NCBI GenBank assembly: GCA_028023455.1
Contig: JAQFVV010000018.1
Span: forward strand, 11,678,771 to 11,742,770
From: Epiperipatus broadwayi
Lineage: Eukaryota; Onychophora; Udeonychophora; Euonychophora; Peripatidae
Length of the DNA stretch: 64,000 nt
Direction: 5' to 3'
The position numbers were made by a program, and so were the translations under genes. Position 1 is the stretch's first letter; each line of letters opens with the position of its first letter. A model generated the notes under the pieces. It was not told the DNA's origin, searched no databases, and saw nothing but the letters and a program-made list of their open reading frames with translations. Positions 1 to 11,039 of this stretch are shown piece by piece.

Positions 1-1190
1 TAATTTAAAGCTCAATTTGGCCATCATTATGATTTTATAATTAGGCTGTACAGAAAACATAATATATTAAATTAAAAATAATGAAAGGATTGTGACTAAT
101 ATTTTTTTAAATTCATGAATGTGAATTAAATTTTCGCGACCCCAACTTTTCACTTTACAATCCCATTTGGGATCGCGACCCACAGTTTAAGAAACACTGG
201 TTTAATTCAACAGTACCATTAGTTAGGTCAGATTTTAGTTTTAATCAGTTTTCTGATTGATAGTTTGTCATTTTACACTAAGCTGTTGATGCGAATAATT
301 TAAAATATATATATAAATATAGCACTATGTTATAAGGTCACCTCTATTAAAATTATTTTTAAAAAAATTTAAATAAATGCTTCCCATATGACTATAGTCT
401 TATCTATCATTCATGTTTTAAATTATTCTCACAAACCAAAGCATAATCCTAATCCATTTTTTCATATAACTATAAACCACTGATTAGTTTTCCAGATTAA
501 CTAACCATAATTTGATCAGCATTTTTAATAATACTTTATCAATTTTCTGTGAAATTTTTTGTGCACTGCCATAAAGCCTTACATTTTCCATCATAATCTC
601 AAGCCTAGTTTGATTTTATTAATCATTGTTAAGGATTCATTTATATAGATAATTTCACTAAAAGATTGGCTATAATCTCTTGGCAATATTTAAATAAATT
701 TTTTTATGGCTGAAACTTATTTTAAACTTACAAATCTCTTGAAAGAACAGATTTTTTTTTTCATATTTGTTTTTATTTTCGATGGCTTTGCATGTAGTGT
801 TATAACACTGCTACTTATCTTTTCGGGATTCTCTTTCAAACTTTCTATTCAGTCTTCTTAAAAGATTTTTATTCTTTTTAATTTTAATCTCTTTTCTTTT
901 AATTATCTTTGTATCCTCTCACCCCCATTTTAATCAAATTATCCTTAATTTTTCCACAACTATTTTTTTACATTCTATTTGCAGTTCAACAGACTTATCA
1001 ATCAATTTCTGGTATGAACACTAGGTTATAATACCAAAGATGTTGGACAAGCTTACAATTTTCAGATTCATCCAAATTTTCATGAATGATTTGTGATCAG
1101 TTCCATAATCTGTTCCTGAACATATTTTCTTTATTAAAAATGAGGTAATCTACGGTGAGTATTAACTATAATTTATTTGACTTTGTGATG
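1..1190. other. AT-rich DNA without recognisable genes
   Basis: All six frames are broken by frequent stops and no transposon motif, long repeat or RNA gene is visible. It holds only short A/T runs. Confidence 0.7.
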
Positions 1191-1214
1191 TTCATATTGT
1201 GACAGTCAGATGAT

Positions 1215-1480
1215 GTATGTTGGTTTAACCCACTTCGAATACTAGGCGAAAGTACCTCGAGGCCACCCATACGCGAGATATTAAATCAAGAATACTATGA
1301 CCTCTGCCCATTCGCCTATTCTCGAGGCCTGATCACAAACAAACAACACTATCTGAGCCATGCATAAATTATTTTTCAACCGGCGACAGCTTAGCATCAG
1401 CGGAAAGAAACATGGACAGGAAACTTACGGAACTAAATAGTTAAATGTGCAAAAGTACTAAGAAATATGTGTTTTGCGTG
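1215..1480. other. GC-richer islet with imperfect inverted repeat
   Basis: This stretch is clearly richer in G+C and CpG than its surroundings. It contains AATACTAGGCGAA near 1240 and the near-complement TTCGCCTATT near 1310, and CTCGAGGCC occurs twice. It has no open frame. It could be a fragment of a less decayed transposon or a regulatory islet. From 1480 to 2100 nothing else stands out. Confidence 0.35.
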
Positions 1481-2109
1481 CCTGGATCATTAGAAAAGTA
1501 AAATAAAGCATTATAATAAAATTAGGAAACTCAAGCCTTTGATAGTTAAATAATATGTTTAATTAATGGCTTTAAAATATGAATAATGATTTAATGGCCT
1601 CCGCTATTCCTCTAAATTAATGAAACCAACTAATTAGACAATAAAAACGGATTAATAGGTTTGCGGTCTAAATCTTTTCCCAATTTTAATAAAATTGTCA
1701 ACTCGATCTTCTCGATAAAGTACAATAAAAAAAAGGATCTTTCGCAAAGCATTTCTAATTGCTTTGCGCTAAAAACAGTTTAAAATTATTTAAGACGTAT
1801 ACAGCTAAATCAGATATATGTAATAAGCTAGTGGCGGACAAAAGAGGCGTTATCGAGGAGATCAAGTTGGCAAACAAAAGAAACTGACTCGTATTTAATT
1901 AACAAACCCAAATAAAACCGGAAAGAGATTTTACTTGAACAAAAATTAACTTTTAAACTTAACCGCAATGGAATCTAAATATTTACACATGTTAGTAATG
2001 AAGAATAGCGAAGGGAAAAAAAAGGTTAAAATATATAGATGATCACACAATATATATATATTTAAGACTAGTCTAATAAAAATGGTTACATAACATATAT
2101 AATTAAATA

Positions 2110-2600
2110 CTACATTTCATACATATAATTCAATGAAGCAAATAAAAAAAAAAAGGTATGAACAAAAGGTAGCATAAGAAATAGTTCAATGGAGGAGATA
2201 CGATTACCGTCCTTTTTTCCTTGGTCATGTTCCCTACGGCGTTCGTGGCTTGATCCGACCGTCGATAGGTATTTGTCCGGACAATGAAAATGGAAATATG
2301 TAGTATGGTTCCACGAAAAGTTCTCCAGACACAGCACAGAGTTCAGATGACGATTGAGTGGATACTATGGCATTTTGGATGGTATTCAGGAACCTCGGCG
2401 ATAGGCAAAGCTATTTATTTGCCTAGCCAAGCATATTCATTTCCCTCAAAATACTGTTGCTTTTAACTTGAGCATGTTCAAACCTCTCCATGATTTTGAA
2501 GATGGCAGTTGTCTACTTTTTTTAAATAAAATCTCCACAAGCAAAATCTGAAAAAGTTCTCCAAAGAGAAATCTGAATGCCAGCAAGAAAACTTTGAATG
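2110..2600 (-). other. GC-richer tract downstream of the TATA candidate
   Basis: This tract includes CpG-containing words such as CGACGGTCGGATC and CACGAACGCCGTAG on the minus strand, unusual for this window. It may be the body of a degraded LTR or other element. I recognise no protein motif. From 2700 to 3170 nothing else is visible. Confidence 0.3.
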
Positions 2601-2619
2601 AATCACCTTCAAAAGGAAA

Positions 2620-2660
2620 ATCTGAATAATCCAGTCTTTTGTTCTCACTTCTATTTATAC
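2620..2660 (-). promoter_or_regulatory. candidate TATA-box core promoter
   Basis: On the minus strand TATAAATAG (complement of 2651-2659) sits in a GC-richer context, and an arthropod-like initiator ATTCAG lies about 36 bases downstream near 2623. The predicted transcript would run toward 2100. It contains several ATTCAGATTT-like repeats and then only a 75-codon open frame at 2337-2110 with no recognisable homology. The site could be an LTR or transposon promoter rather than a host gene. The evidence is motif only. Confidence 0.3.
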
Positions 2661-3176
2661 CCTCTCTGTCAGCTACCTTCTATTGTTTGTATGATCTGAG
2701 ATCTTGATAAGCCTCCCCATGCTCCTTTGTTTAAAGGTAACACTTTCTAAAAACAACCTTTACTTTTTTATTTTAAATTTCTTTCTTTAAACTTTGGATT
2801 TTATTAATTAAAAAAGAAAGAGAAGGCCATCTTTAACCCGCCCTGAATGGGTTTAACTAATTAAAAATATACATTCCCTTAGAAAATGTTGGCGGGCTTA
2901 TCTCAAAATCAAATCATACTAAATATTTGAACAAGATTTAAAAGTAAAAAATACATTATTTCTTTTAATAATATAAGCATTTGATTTCAGCAGAATTTTG
3001 CATTAACTCATATATATATGCTTGACGTATATATATGTTTGACTAAACGGTTTTCACAAGTAATATTTTTAACAGCATTTTAATGTTACAATGGAATTTA
3101 TTTAAAAGAACAAGCAAATACAAATTTAATAAACGTAATTAATTTTAGCTGTAATGCAAAACCCTGCTGATATTGG

Positions 3177-3261
3177 CCTATAAACTTAATTTAGGTTTAC
3201 AATATTAATTAAGTTTATAGGAAGATGTGAAGCATGGATCGGACTTCAGATCCATTGCTTC
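3177..3261. repeat. two adjacent hairpins
   Basis: CCTATAAACTTAATT at 3177-3191 is the exact reverse complement of 3207-3221, giving a 15-bp perfect stem with a 15-base loop. It is followed at once by GAAGCATGGATC (3229-3240), which pairs with GATCCATTGCTTC (3249-3261) apart from one extra base. No T-run terminator or gene boundary adjoins them. Confidence 0.6.
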
Positions 3262-3299
3262 AATATGTATAGTCAATACTTTGGTTAACTGAAAAATAT

Positions 3300-3900
3300 A
3301 TTAATAATAATAAAAATTACTGAAGTCAGAAAAACATATTAAACTTGTTTCATTTCTATGTCTATAATGTGATCCAATGGCATTTCCTTGACTTTTATTT
3401 CCAATCTTAGTATTCCAATAACCAATCTCTATAAATATGTCTATAGTTTTGTCAATTTCTGTCTGAACTTCATCATAATAAAACTTCAATTTTTTCTTCA
3501 TTTGTCTAAATTGTTAGCTGTTCAGACTTTTATTAAAATGTTGAATTAATACCTACAAAATTAAAATAATAGTCACTGCAATACTTCTTCCCAATGTAAG
3601 CTACATTATTCTTCTTGTTATTGTTCAATGTCTGACTAATAGATTCTATGTATTTCTAATCCAAAATCTTTCAATCCAATCCAGAGAATTTCGATAACTC
3701 CTAAAATAATTATTTTTTAAGCTATATCTACTGGAATGCAATAGTAATTTTCTTGCCGCATGAGATTTTCCTTTTTTTCATAATAAAATTTGGAACTAGA
3801 CATCCAAATGGGTTTTAATTTATCTGCATCACAGAGGTTAGAAATAATAAAAATTAAACTGGCTCTACTATCATTATTTTTTGATGCCTAGTCATAAAAT
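3300..3900 (-). mobile_element. decayed LINE endonuclease fragment
   Basis: On the minus strand the 66-codon frame 3501-3301 reads FYYDEVQTEIDKT, then IGYWNTKIGN, then HYRHRNE. These match in order the blocks of the apurinic-type endonuclease of RTE-like/CFDP2-type LINEs, where the family shows FY-(x)n-EI-D-T, GDWNAKIGN and GTRNERG. A frameshift just upstream is bridged by TNEEKIE. Further upstream, near 3690, LWIGLKDFGLE may be the earlier ILGISEVRW-like block. The catalytic Asp of GDWNAK is Tyr here, so this piece is inactive. Reverse transcriptase does not follow at lower coordinates; hairpins do. Family membership is by recognition of motif order, not alignment. Confidence 0.6.
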
Positions 3901-5840
3901 TTTCAATACAGTCATTGATGGAAGTTTCTGTAATCAAATCTCAACAGTATTATTTCACAATATAGATATCCAATGTAGAAGATAATAATAATAATAATAA
4001 AAAATAATAAATAAAAATAAAATAATTAGTTGTTTACAGGTCATGTGATGCTTGAGCACCAGAAGTGACAGCTTGAGTTATGATTCAGAAATTTTTCTCT
4101 TGAATCTGTTATTCTACTACTGTATTAAACGGTATAGAGAAATATTAGTAGTTAGACATTAACTAAAAACATGTTTGCCATTTTAAAAGTACATTTTTAT
4201 CAGTTATTGCAAATTATAATTGTTTTAACAAATCTAATCCAAAAACTTTCATAATAGCTGCACCCAAACTCTGTAATTAAGCTAAAATGACAAAAATGTA
4301 TATATAATGGAATGTAAGCATTATCTATATTAATGATTAAACAAAATATTGAATTGTTAACATTATATCATAATAAAATTCAAAGTATAAATTTACACAT
4401 ATCAAAACATTTATTTAACATTATTTATAAAGTAAATTTTTTTAAACAACAGAAAACTCATAATAATGGTACCAGAGCATATTGCTTAGGCTTTTTTTAA
4501 AACAAATAAAATAAATTTTATAAAATTTACTCAAAACTTATGTATTCATTTTTGGAACCACTTACCAAAATCTATAAACCATACACATTTTAAGATTAAT
4601 ATCTTCTCTGGATATAGAATACATTCATATGTGGAACGTTAGATGTAAAACATTTGTAAAAATTATATAACCCCCCCAAAAAAGTAAACCAGAGTCTTCT
4701 ATCTTACATTTAATGTGCATTTGACAGCAGTAATTTATCAGTCTGTTTGCTCAACATCTGCGCGCTATCTACATAGGTAATCAATAAACTACACATACTA
4801 ATATTAAACTGATTTCCAAATTAGTCATTGAGAAATTGGATCTTCAAACTATTAACTTAAATAGAAGCTTAAAAATCAATCAATAGCTGTAATACAATAT
4901 TGTGCTCTTCTATTTATTATTTATTGATACTCAATGTTTATATAGATAGTCATAAATAAAATGATTTAAGGTTGATTATTATTGTTAAAGGTTAGGTTTA
5001 AAATAATGAGATATTCTTATTGCTTAAAACCTGTGCCCATTATTGGAAGATGGTTGCTATTCTAAATTTAATACTAAACTTTTAACAAAATCATGAACAA
5101 TTTAGTTTTTATATTCTAGATTTAAATACTAATTAAAAAAAGTATGTCTTAGTATGGTATCATCGTTATTTCACTGTATAAATAAAACATAACTTTCATA
5201 TCAAATCAGGTCACAAAACAGGTAAACAAAAATTTTTAAATTCGTATATTTAATCGCAAAAGAAAAATCCCTACTATAAATTCAATATTTTTTGCAGGAT
5301 TTACTAATCATTCTTTTACAAATGAGATATTTTATTTTAATTATAGGGAATGTTTAGCGCAAACAATTGCACTTTTATTAAGTTAAAAGTTTAAAGCTTT
5401 CTAATAGATTATTCTTAACACAGTCATTCTTAACAAATACGAAAAAAATAAAAGTATCCTATATAAAAATAAATGCATATTTTGGCAATAAAATAAATTC
5501 GAAAGTTAATATTATATAACAATTTCATACCTGTATTACTTAAATACTTTTAATTAGACATGAAACGAATCTAAACAAACGTTAACACACGATAGCGCAA
5601 ATGATTAGAGAGACCTCTAGCAAAAATGTTTTAAGCAAATAAATTATTTTGTAACAGTTTACTTAGTTATATTAATAATTTTTCTCTTGAACTTACTAAT
5701 ATTTTATGATTTTCACACCAAGTGAAACATTCGGAATATTATAAACACAATGATTTAATATTTAATAATTTTAAATAAAATGGATTACAAAACTTTTAAA
5801 ACAAATATAAGCACGGAATTTTTTTCTAGTTAAGAATATT
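3900..5840. other. AT-rich DNA with an AAT microsatellite
   Basis: Around 3982-4025 there is an interrupted run of AAT/AAAAT units. The rest shows no open frame, repeat copy or RNA gene I can support. Confidence 0.6.
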
Positions 5841-5845
5841 GACGC

Positions 5846-5927
5846 AAGGTTTATCAGGGCATAAATGCTGAGATATTCTTGACTTCGTTTAAGGAGAAGC
5901 CATAATACATCACATCACATCACATGA
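5846..5927 (+). repeat. interspersed repeat with ATCAC-type tail, copy 1
   Basis: The segment starting AGGTTTATCAGGGCATAAA and ending in CATCACATCACATCACAT matches, in reverse complement, 25229-25303, including the pentanucleotide tail. Shared sequence ending in a short tandem tail is typical of a LINE or SINE 3' end. Between 5930 and 6600 nothing else is recognisable. Confidence 0.55.
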
Positions 5928-6609
5928 TTTATTTTCCATACACTTTTTTTTATTTTTTAGCAAAACGTATTTTATTTTAAAAAGAATGCCAATAATTAAA
6001 AGATTAATTTAAAAATCTTTTAAAATTGTTTTTTTATATTTGGTTGGCCATTTTTAATAAGTTCAGTAACTCCTAAATTATAATAATTACGAAATCGATA
6101 TATTTTTTTAGAATTTAGACAACTGAATTGAGCTTACTCTACTGTTTTAAAAATAAAAAACCAAAGATTATATCTAATAATATATGTAGCCAAATAAAAA
6201 AAGAAGTAATCGATGATTTTGTAATAAAAAACGTTCAGAATAGAATGAAAGTGGTTTCCTCTTAGGATTACAATTTTGTATAAACTATTAACTTTTTTAA
6301 TTTACCAATAACTTTTGTTTGTTGGTTTAGAAACCAATTTAGTGTTTTGACTACTTTTGTTTTAAGTTAAATAAAAGTCATATAATTTCAAAATGTCTTT
6401 GAATTCCTTTTTGTTTGTAGGTTTGGCTTCTCAGTATATGCTTTATTTTATTCTTTAAAAGAAAAGTCCATATCATAACTCAGAACATAAATTTTAATTC
6501 TTTATTTCAAATACACATCAACCTATTTATTCTTGCTTCCTTAAAATTATTTAAAAGTCTTCTGATGATTGCAAAATTTGACGCTTTTTTAAAACAATAG
6601 TAGAAAATT

Positions 6610-7030
6610 GGCAGGATGGCTCAGTTGGTTAGAGCGTTACCTTAAAATTCAATTATCAAGTTTCTAAGGACCCAGGTTCGAATCCCATGCTAGTACTGTC
6701 ACTGGTCAGGCCAGCAACACCTGAAGAAGAGGGGAGAAAAATACCTCTCGAAACATGCATATACTAACCTGTTTGCTGTGATATTACTAACAGTTAGTGC
6801 ATATACTAACATGTTTGCTGTGATATTACTAACAGTTAGTGCATATATTAACCTGTTTGCTGTGATATTACTAACATTTGTCTGCTGTGATATTACTAAC
6901 AGTTGGTGCATATACTAACGTGTTTGCTGTGATATAACTAACAGTTGAATGCATTTGGAATATTTAACTAAAATTAAACTTTTCTAAAGACATTCAACAC
7001 ACATATTAGATGGTGGAAATAGTCCAATAT
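6610..7030 (+). mobile_element. tRNA-derived SINE, copy 1
   Basis: This has a type 2 pol III promoter: A box TGGCTCAGTTGG at 6617-6628 and B box GGTTCGAATCC at 6675-6685. A tRNA-unrelated body follows with CCTGAAGAAGAGGGGAG. A 3' region reads AAACTTTTCTAAAGACATTC and ends near GGTGGAAATAGTCC. Head, body and 3' region recur in the same order at 24830-25088, so this is a dispersed SINE and not a tRNA gene. Copy 1 carries an internal minisatellite (6757-6949) that copy 2 lacks. Confidence 0.8.
6757..6949 (+). repeat. 42-bp minisatellite inside the SINE
   Basis: Units beginning GCATATACTAACNTGTTTGC start at 6757, 6799, 6841 and 6908, with a partial unit of about 25 bp before the last. Identity between units is high. 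The array explains the repetitive 70-codon frame on the opposite strand, which is not a gene. Confidence 0.85.
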
Positions 7031-7319
7031 AAAAATACAATAATCTATTGACTTTGTAACACTCTTTCTATGTAATAATAGCTAATGCCTTGGAGATTTC
7101 ATTGCCAACTGAGAGCCAGAACTAGACGTGCTTTAAGTCAAATTTAGGGAACATACTACTCTCAACTAATTACCAAGTATCTGCTTAATTGAAATAGAGA
7201 GGATTATAATTATCAAGCAGTAGTCATTTATAATGCAATGATAATTCCTCCATAGATACATTTCTTCATTATTTTTAATAATTGATATTATTGATGTAAT
7301 CATTTCTGAATGAGATAAC

Positions 7320-7640
7320 AGTTCAGTGCCTCCCTTTTTGATAAATAATTTTTGTTATGCGTATATTTATATATAAATGAACATGTTTATTTTTGAAATT
7401 ATCCCAATCTTGTCTCAAAGATTTTGACATTTTCTTTTTAAATCTGTTGTGCCAATAGAGAGTTTTATATGGTAATAAAGAGCTTGTCACTAAATGAATT
7501 ATGCCTATTTCAGTTGATGTATTTTTTAAATGATATATTAAAGGCAACTGTCTGATTAAGACTTTCTGAACTTGTGACCAATGCCTCTTTGCCAAGAGGG
7601 TGATTATCTTGTCTAGGTTGCAGATTGCCATCTGATTTCA
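7320..7640 (-). other. unidentified 102-codon open frame
   Basis: A minus-strand frame from 7631 to 7323 is open for 102 codons and contains HWSQVQKVLIRQLPLIYHLK. A second minus frame is also open for about 50 codons over the same DNA. I recognise no domain, signal peptide or catalytic motif. There is no clear splice acceptor or TATA box. It may be a transposon remnant or chance. From 7640 to 8600 nothing else is seen. Confidence 0.2.
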
Positions 7641-8599
7641 TATTAATCTGTTTAACAGTTTGTTAAAATAATATATATACAATGGTTAAATATCCAATAT
7701 AAAAATAATTATTTGTCCAGAATGTTGTTATTGATATATATTTAATATAATAATCAATCTAAATAAAATTGAAACAAACAACTAATTATATTTACAATTA
7801 TTTAATTATTAACCCGGCTTTCATCTCTTATTGAGATCTTTTCAAGATATAAAGTTTTATATATCACATGACTTATTAACTACATTTACTTCACCTATTA
7901 GATTTTATTTTACCTTCAACAATATAATTAACATTATACATATAAATGCATAAACAAATGACATAAAATAAAAAATAAAAGTACATAAAAAAATAACAAT
8001 AATAATAACTTAAAAACTATATAAATACATATACATATATTTTAATTTACCTATATAAAATAAATAAATATTCAACGCCCCCTTCCCTCATTCATAATTC
8101 AACCCTGACTTTTTTACCATAATTTTTAAAACTTCCAATTATCTATTAATGCCCATTATCCTCCTAATCTTGCTGGACCTTTATCTATATTTACACATCT
8201 ATCCAAATTTTTCTGAACTTATAAAATTTCATAACATATCCTTTTCGATAATCTTTCACGTTTTATAACTCTAATATTCTTCTTACACACCATTTTATGA
8301 TCAGTATTTAAATAATGTACATATGGATCTGATATAATGTACACTACCAACTCTGAGTTAATTTTAATTGCTTTGGAAGTGTTATTAATGATGATACTAT
8401 TTATTTATAGTATTTTTTTTGATTTGCTAAACAACTGTTGGCCTGTTTTTTCATTATGTATATTATAAGCAGTCTCTATAGATCCAATACAATGGTAGAA
8501 ATTTGTAATCATATTTTTGATTGCAATGGAAACATTTTTATTTTATTTGGCATCAAATTCTTACTGTTTATATTATACCAGTCAAAACATGTTGATCCA

Positions 8600-8780
8600 T
8601 CTAACATGAGCTAGAACTTCAAACCCAGTCAAGCCCAAGATTCAGGTCAGGGACCAACCTAGATTCGATCCCACTCCCTAATCCCCAGACCAAACACCTA
8701 ATGAATAACATATAATGATGACACACAAGAATTTATTCTTAAGTCCGGCCCTCTAGTGCAGCGGAGAAGACAATGAGACT
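8600..8780 (+). repeat. possible SINE fragment with B-box-like motif
   Basis: AGATTCGATCCC near 8660 resembles a pol III B box, in a GC-richer island that ends with GGCCCTCTAGTG near 8748. CCCTCTAGTG also occurs near 25368, beside another repeat. No clear A box is visible. Confidence 0.3.
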
Positions 8781-9139
8781 TGCATATTAATTACATTAAG
8801 ACTTAACTAAAAATAGGTATTAGATAAATTAGGAATCATAGTACGTATTCAAATTATTAACAGAGGGTTTGAATTCTATTCATGAATTTGATAAAAATGC
8901 ATACGCATGGTTGGATGTGTGGAAGAAGTGGATAAAAGGTAATTCAAACAAATCAAATAAGTTAGACAATAAAAATAGTTTATTAATATGATAAATTGAT
9001 TATATACATTAGTATGTACGTGAAAGAGCAGTCTACCAACCGATAGATAATTGCATACTGGAATTCATGCTAACATTCTCATATGCTCTTTTATTGATTA
9101 AATAATATATATACATGAACACATATCTTTAGTGGGTAT

Positions 9140-9300
9140 GGTATTAAGATGCAATCATTTATTATAAAAGATTACATAACATTGTTATTAACGCTTTTAT
9201 CTACGGATCTGAAACATGGTGACCAACATATAATTTCAGGGAGTGTTTTTGGATTCATTACATATATAATAAAACTATTTTCATGCCATTGCAATCGTGA
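9140..9300 (+). mobile_element. possible LINE fragment (YGSETW motif)
   Basis: One plus frame near 9185-9225 reads VINAFIYGSETW, matching the (V/L)xxLxYGSETW block that follows the RT domain in RTE/CFDP2-type LINEs. It hits a stop immediately after, and the next residues do not match. The open frame at 9149-9382 lies in another phase and is probably a shadow. Only one motif supports this. Confidence 0.3.
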
Positions 9301-9959
9301 AAATGAATTAAAAAATCATTTGAAAATTATATTTGATTATATGACAAAATATTTATTGACAGTTCTTTTAATTAACATTTAGAAGGAAGAACACTTTATT
9401 TTCCTCAAGCCATATACTCTTAAAATACAGAAATAACATTACGATGGTGGGATTATATAACAAGACTAATATAATATTATTAATTAATGACATTAGTAAT
9501 ATTCAGAATTTATATATACATATTGGAGCAGAGTGCAATTTTAATATTACAACATTAAAACTAGGTCATGAAGCAAAAAGTAATAATAAACTAAGAAGTG
9601 GTAGTACTGACATGATGGCAGAGAAATAAAAAAAGTTCATACTTCTGGATGAGCATGAAGTCTAAGACCCCTTTTTAGGGCAATGTTTAGAGAAATATGG
9701 TTGAGCATAGTGTGGACCAGATGTACTGGATTCATCGATATGCAGAGGCCTTTTTATATGAAAAAAGTCTTGGGAAGCTCAACTATTCGTGGGACATGAA
9801 GAGAAATCCATGGATTCGATCCTGTCGCAACACCCAGATTAGAAGCATGTATATATAATCATGAAAATTGGCTGAATGACATGGAATAGAATTTACTGCT
9901 TTAAAATAAATGGCCCTCATTTTAATGGCTATAATTTATACAAATAACATGCTATGCTG

Positions 9960-10076
<117 letters not shown>

Positions 10077-10825
10077 TCTTTCATTAAAAGAAACATTAAA
10101 ATTTATTCCCTTCCTTTCTCTGCTATTTGAAATGATTTAATCCCACCTTCATGGATTTTAACAGAAATGAAATTTTTAAATTCTTGATATTTTAAGAGCA
10201 TATGTATAAAACAGAAAAAAACAATTCTTATTAAAATGAAAAATTGGTCATTCTTGAAAAAAATAATTAAATGATATCAGAAAATATTTTAAGGCGTTAA
10301 TTAGGCTAAGAGATTACATTACTCCTAGTAGAATTACTTCATTCTATTCAGAATTAGACAAATAATTTTTATATTAAAACACAAAATAAAATGTTAACTT
10401 GGGAAAACAATCTGGCAAGCATCTTGATTAATAATACATTATGATCTGGAGAAGTTAATAACCTCAATTCATGGAGGTCTAGTTAAAGACAAAAGAAGGA
10501 TTTTAGAAATTAACCTCACCTGGTTGCTTTAGATTGGCATGTTAATAATAAAACAAAACAGAGATATAAAATTAAATAATGAATGCATATTAATAAATGA
10601 CTGCTCCAAAATTAAAGAAAGTTAGAGCATATGAGAGAGAATTAGATTGATAGAAATTATATGAGAGAGAATTAGATTGATAGAAATTATTCGAGAGCAA
10701 ATTACATTTTTATATATTAGAAATATACAAAGTTACATAATTCATTAAAAGAAATCTTGATAGTAGGGTTTGAGATTACTTAGCTACATTTATTTTCAGT
10801 TTGTAGCATGAAAATAATTAGTTAC

Positions 10826-11038
10826 CTTGCACAATTTTAAGAGTCCATTATAAAAGTGTGGCTCATGCATGGCAATTAAGGGTTCCATGTGAAATTCTTC
10901 TGGTGACAGCAAGCTTACATTCAGCATTCGTACAGTTCTCATTTCAGGCTTTTCCTTCATTTTAGAGCAGCAGCAAAATGGCATAGTAGTGGGAGATAAC
11001 CCACAAGGGTCGGGAAGGGTGATTGGCTTTCTACTCAT
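10826..11038 (-). CDS. candidate coding exon, unknown protein
   Basis: A minus-strand frame begins at ATG 11038. It contains TLPDPCGLSPTTMPFCCCSK and LLSPEEFHMEPLIAMHEPHF, and runs to LLKLCK, where AAG|GTAACT gives a near-consensus splice donor in phase 0 at 10826/10825. It is GC-richer than its flanks and its residues are not the K/N/I/Y mix of random AT-rich DNA. A second in-frame ATG in good context (TAAAATGAAG) lies about 28 codons inside. A stop codon precedes the first ATG in frame. No clear acceptor is seen, so it would be a first exon or have a weak acceptor. I do not recognise the protein and found no partner exon. It could still be a transposon fragment or chance. Confidence 0.35.
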
Positions 11039-11039
11039 T

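Noticed and set aside
6610-6690. Functional tRNA gene
   Set aside because: A and B boxes are good but the acceptor stem does not pair, the spacing is too long, and the same unit recurs as a SINE at 24.8 kb.
6699-6911. 70-codon minus frame with internal repeats (NITANRLVYALTVS)
   Set aside because: It is the antisense of the 42-bp minisatellite inside the SINE.
6757-6949. CRISPR array
   Set aside because: Units are contiguous 42-bp repeats with no unique spacers, in a eukaryotic SINE.
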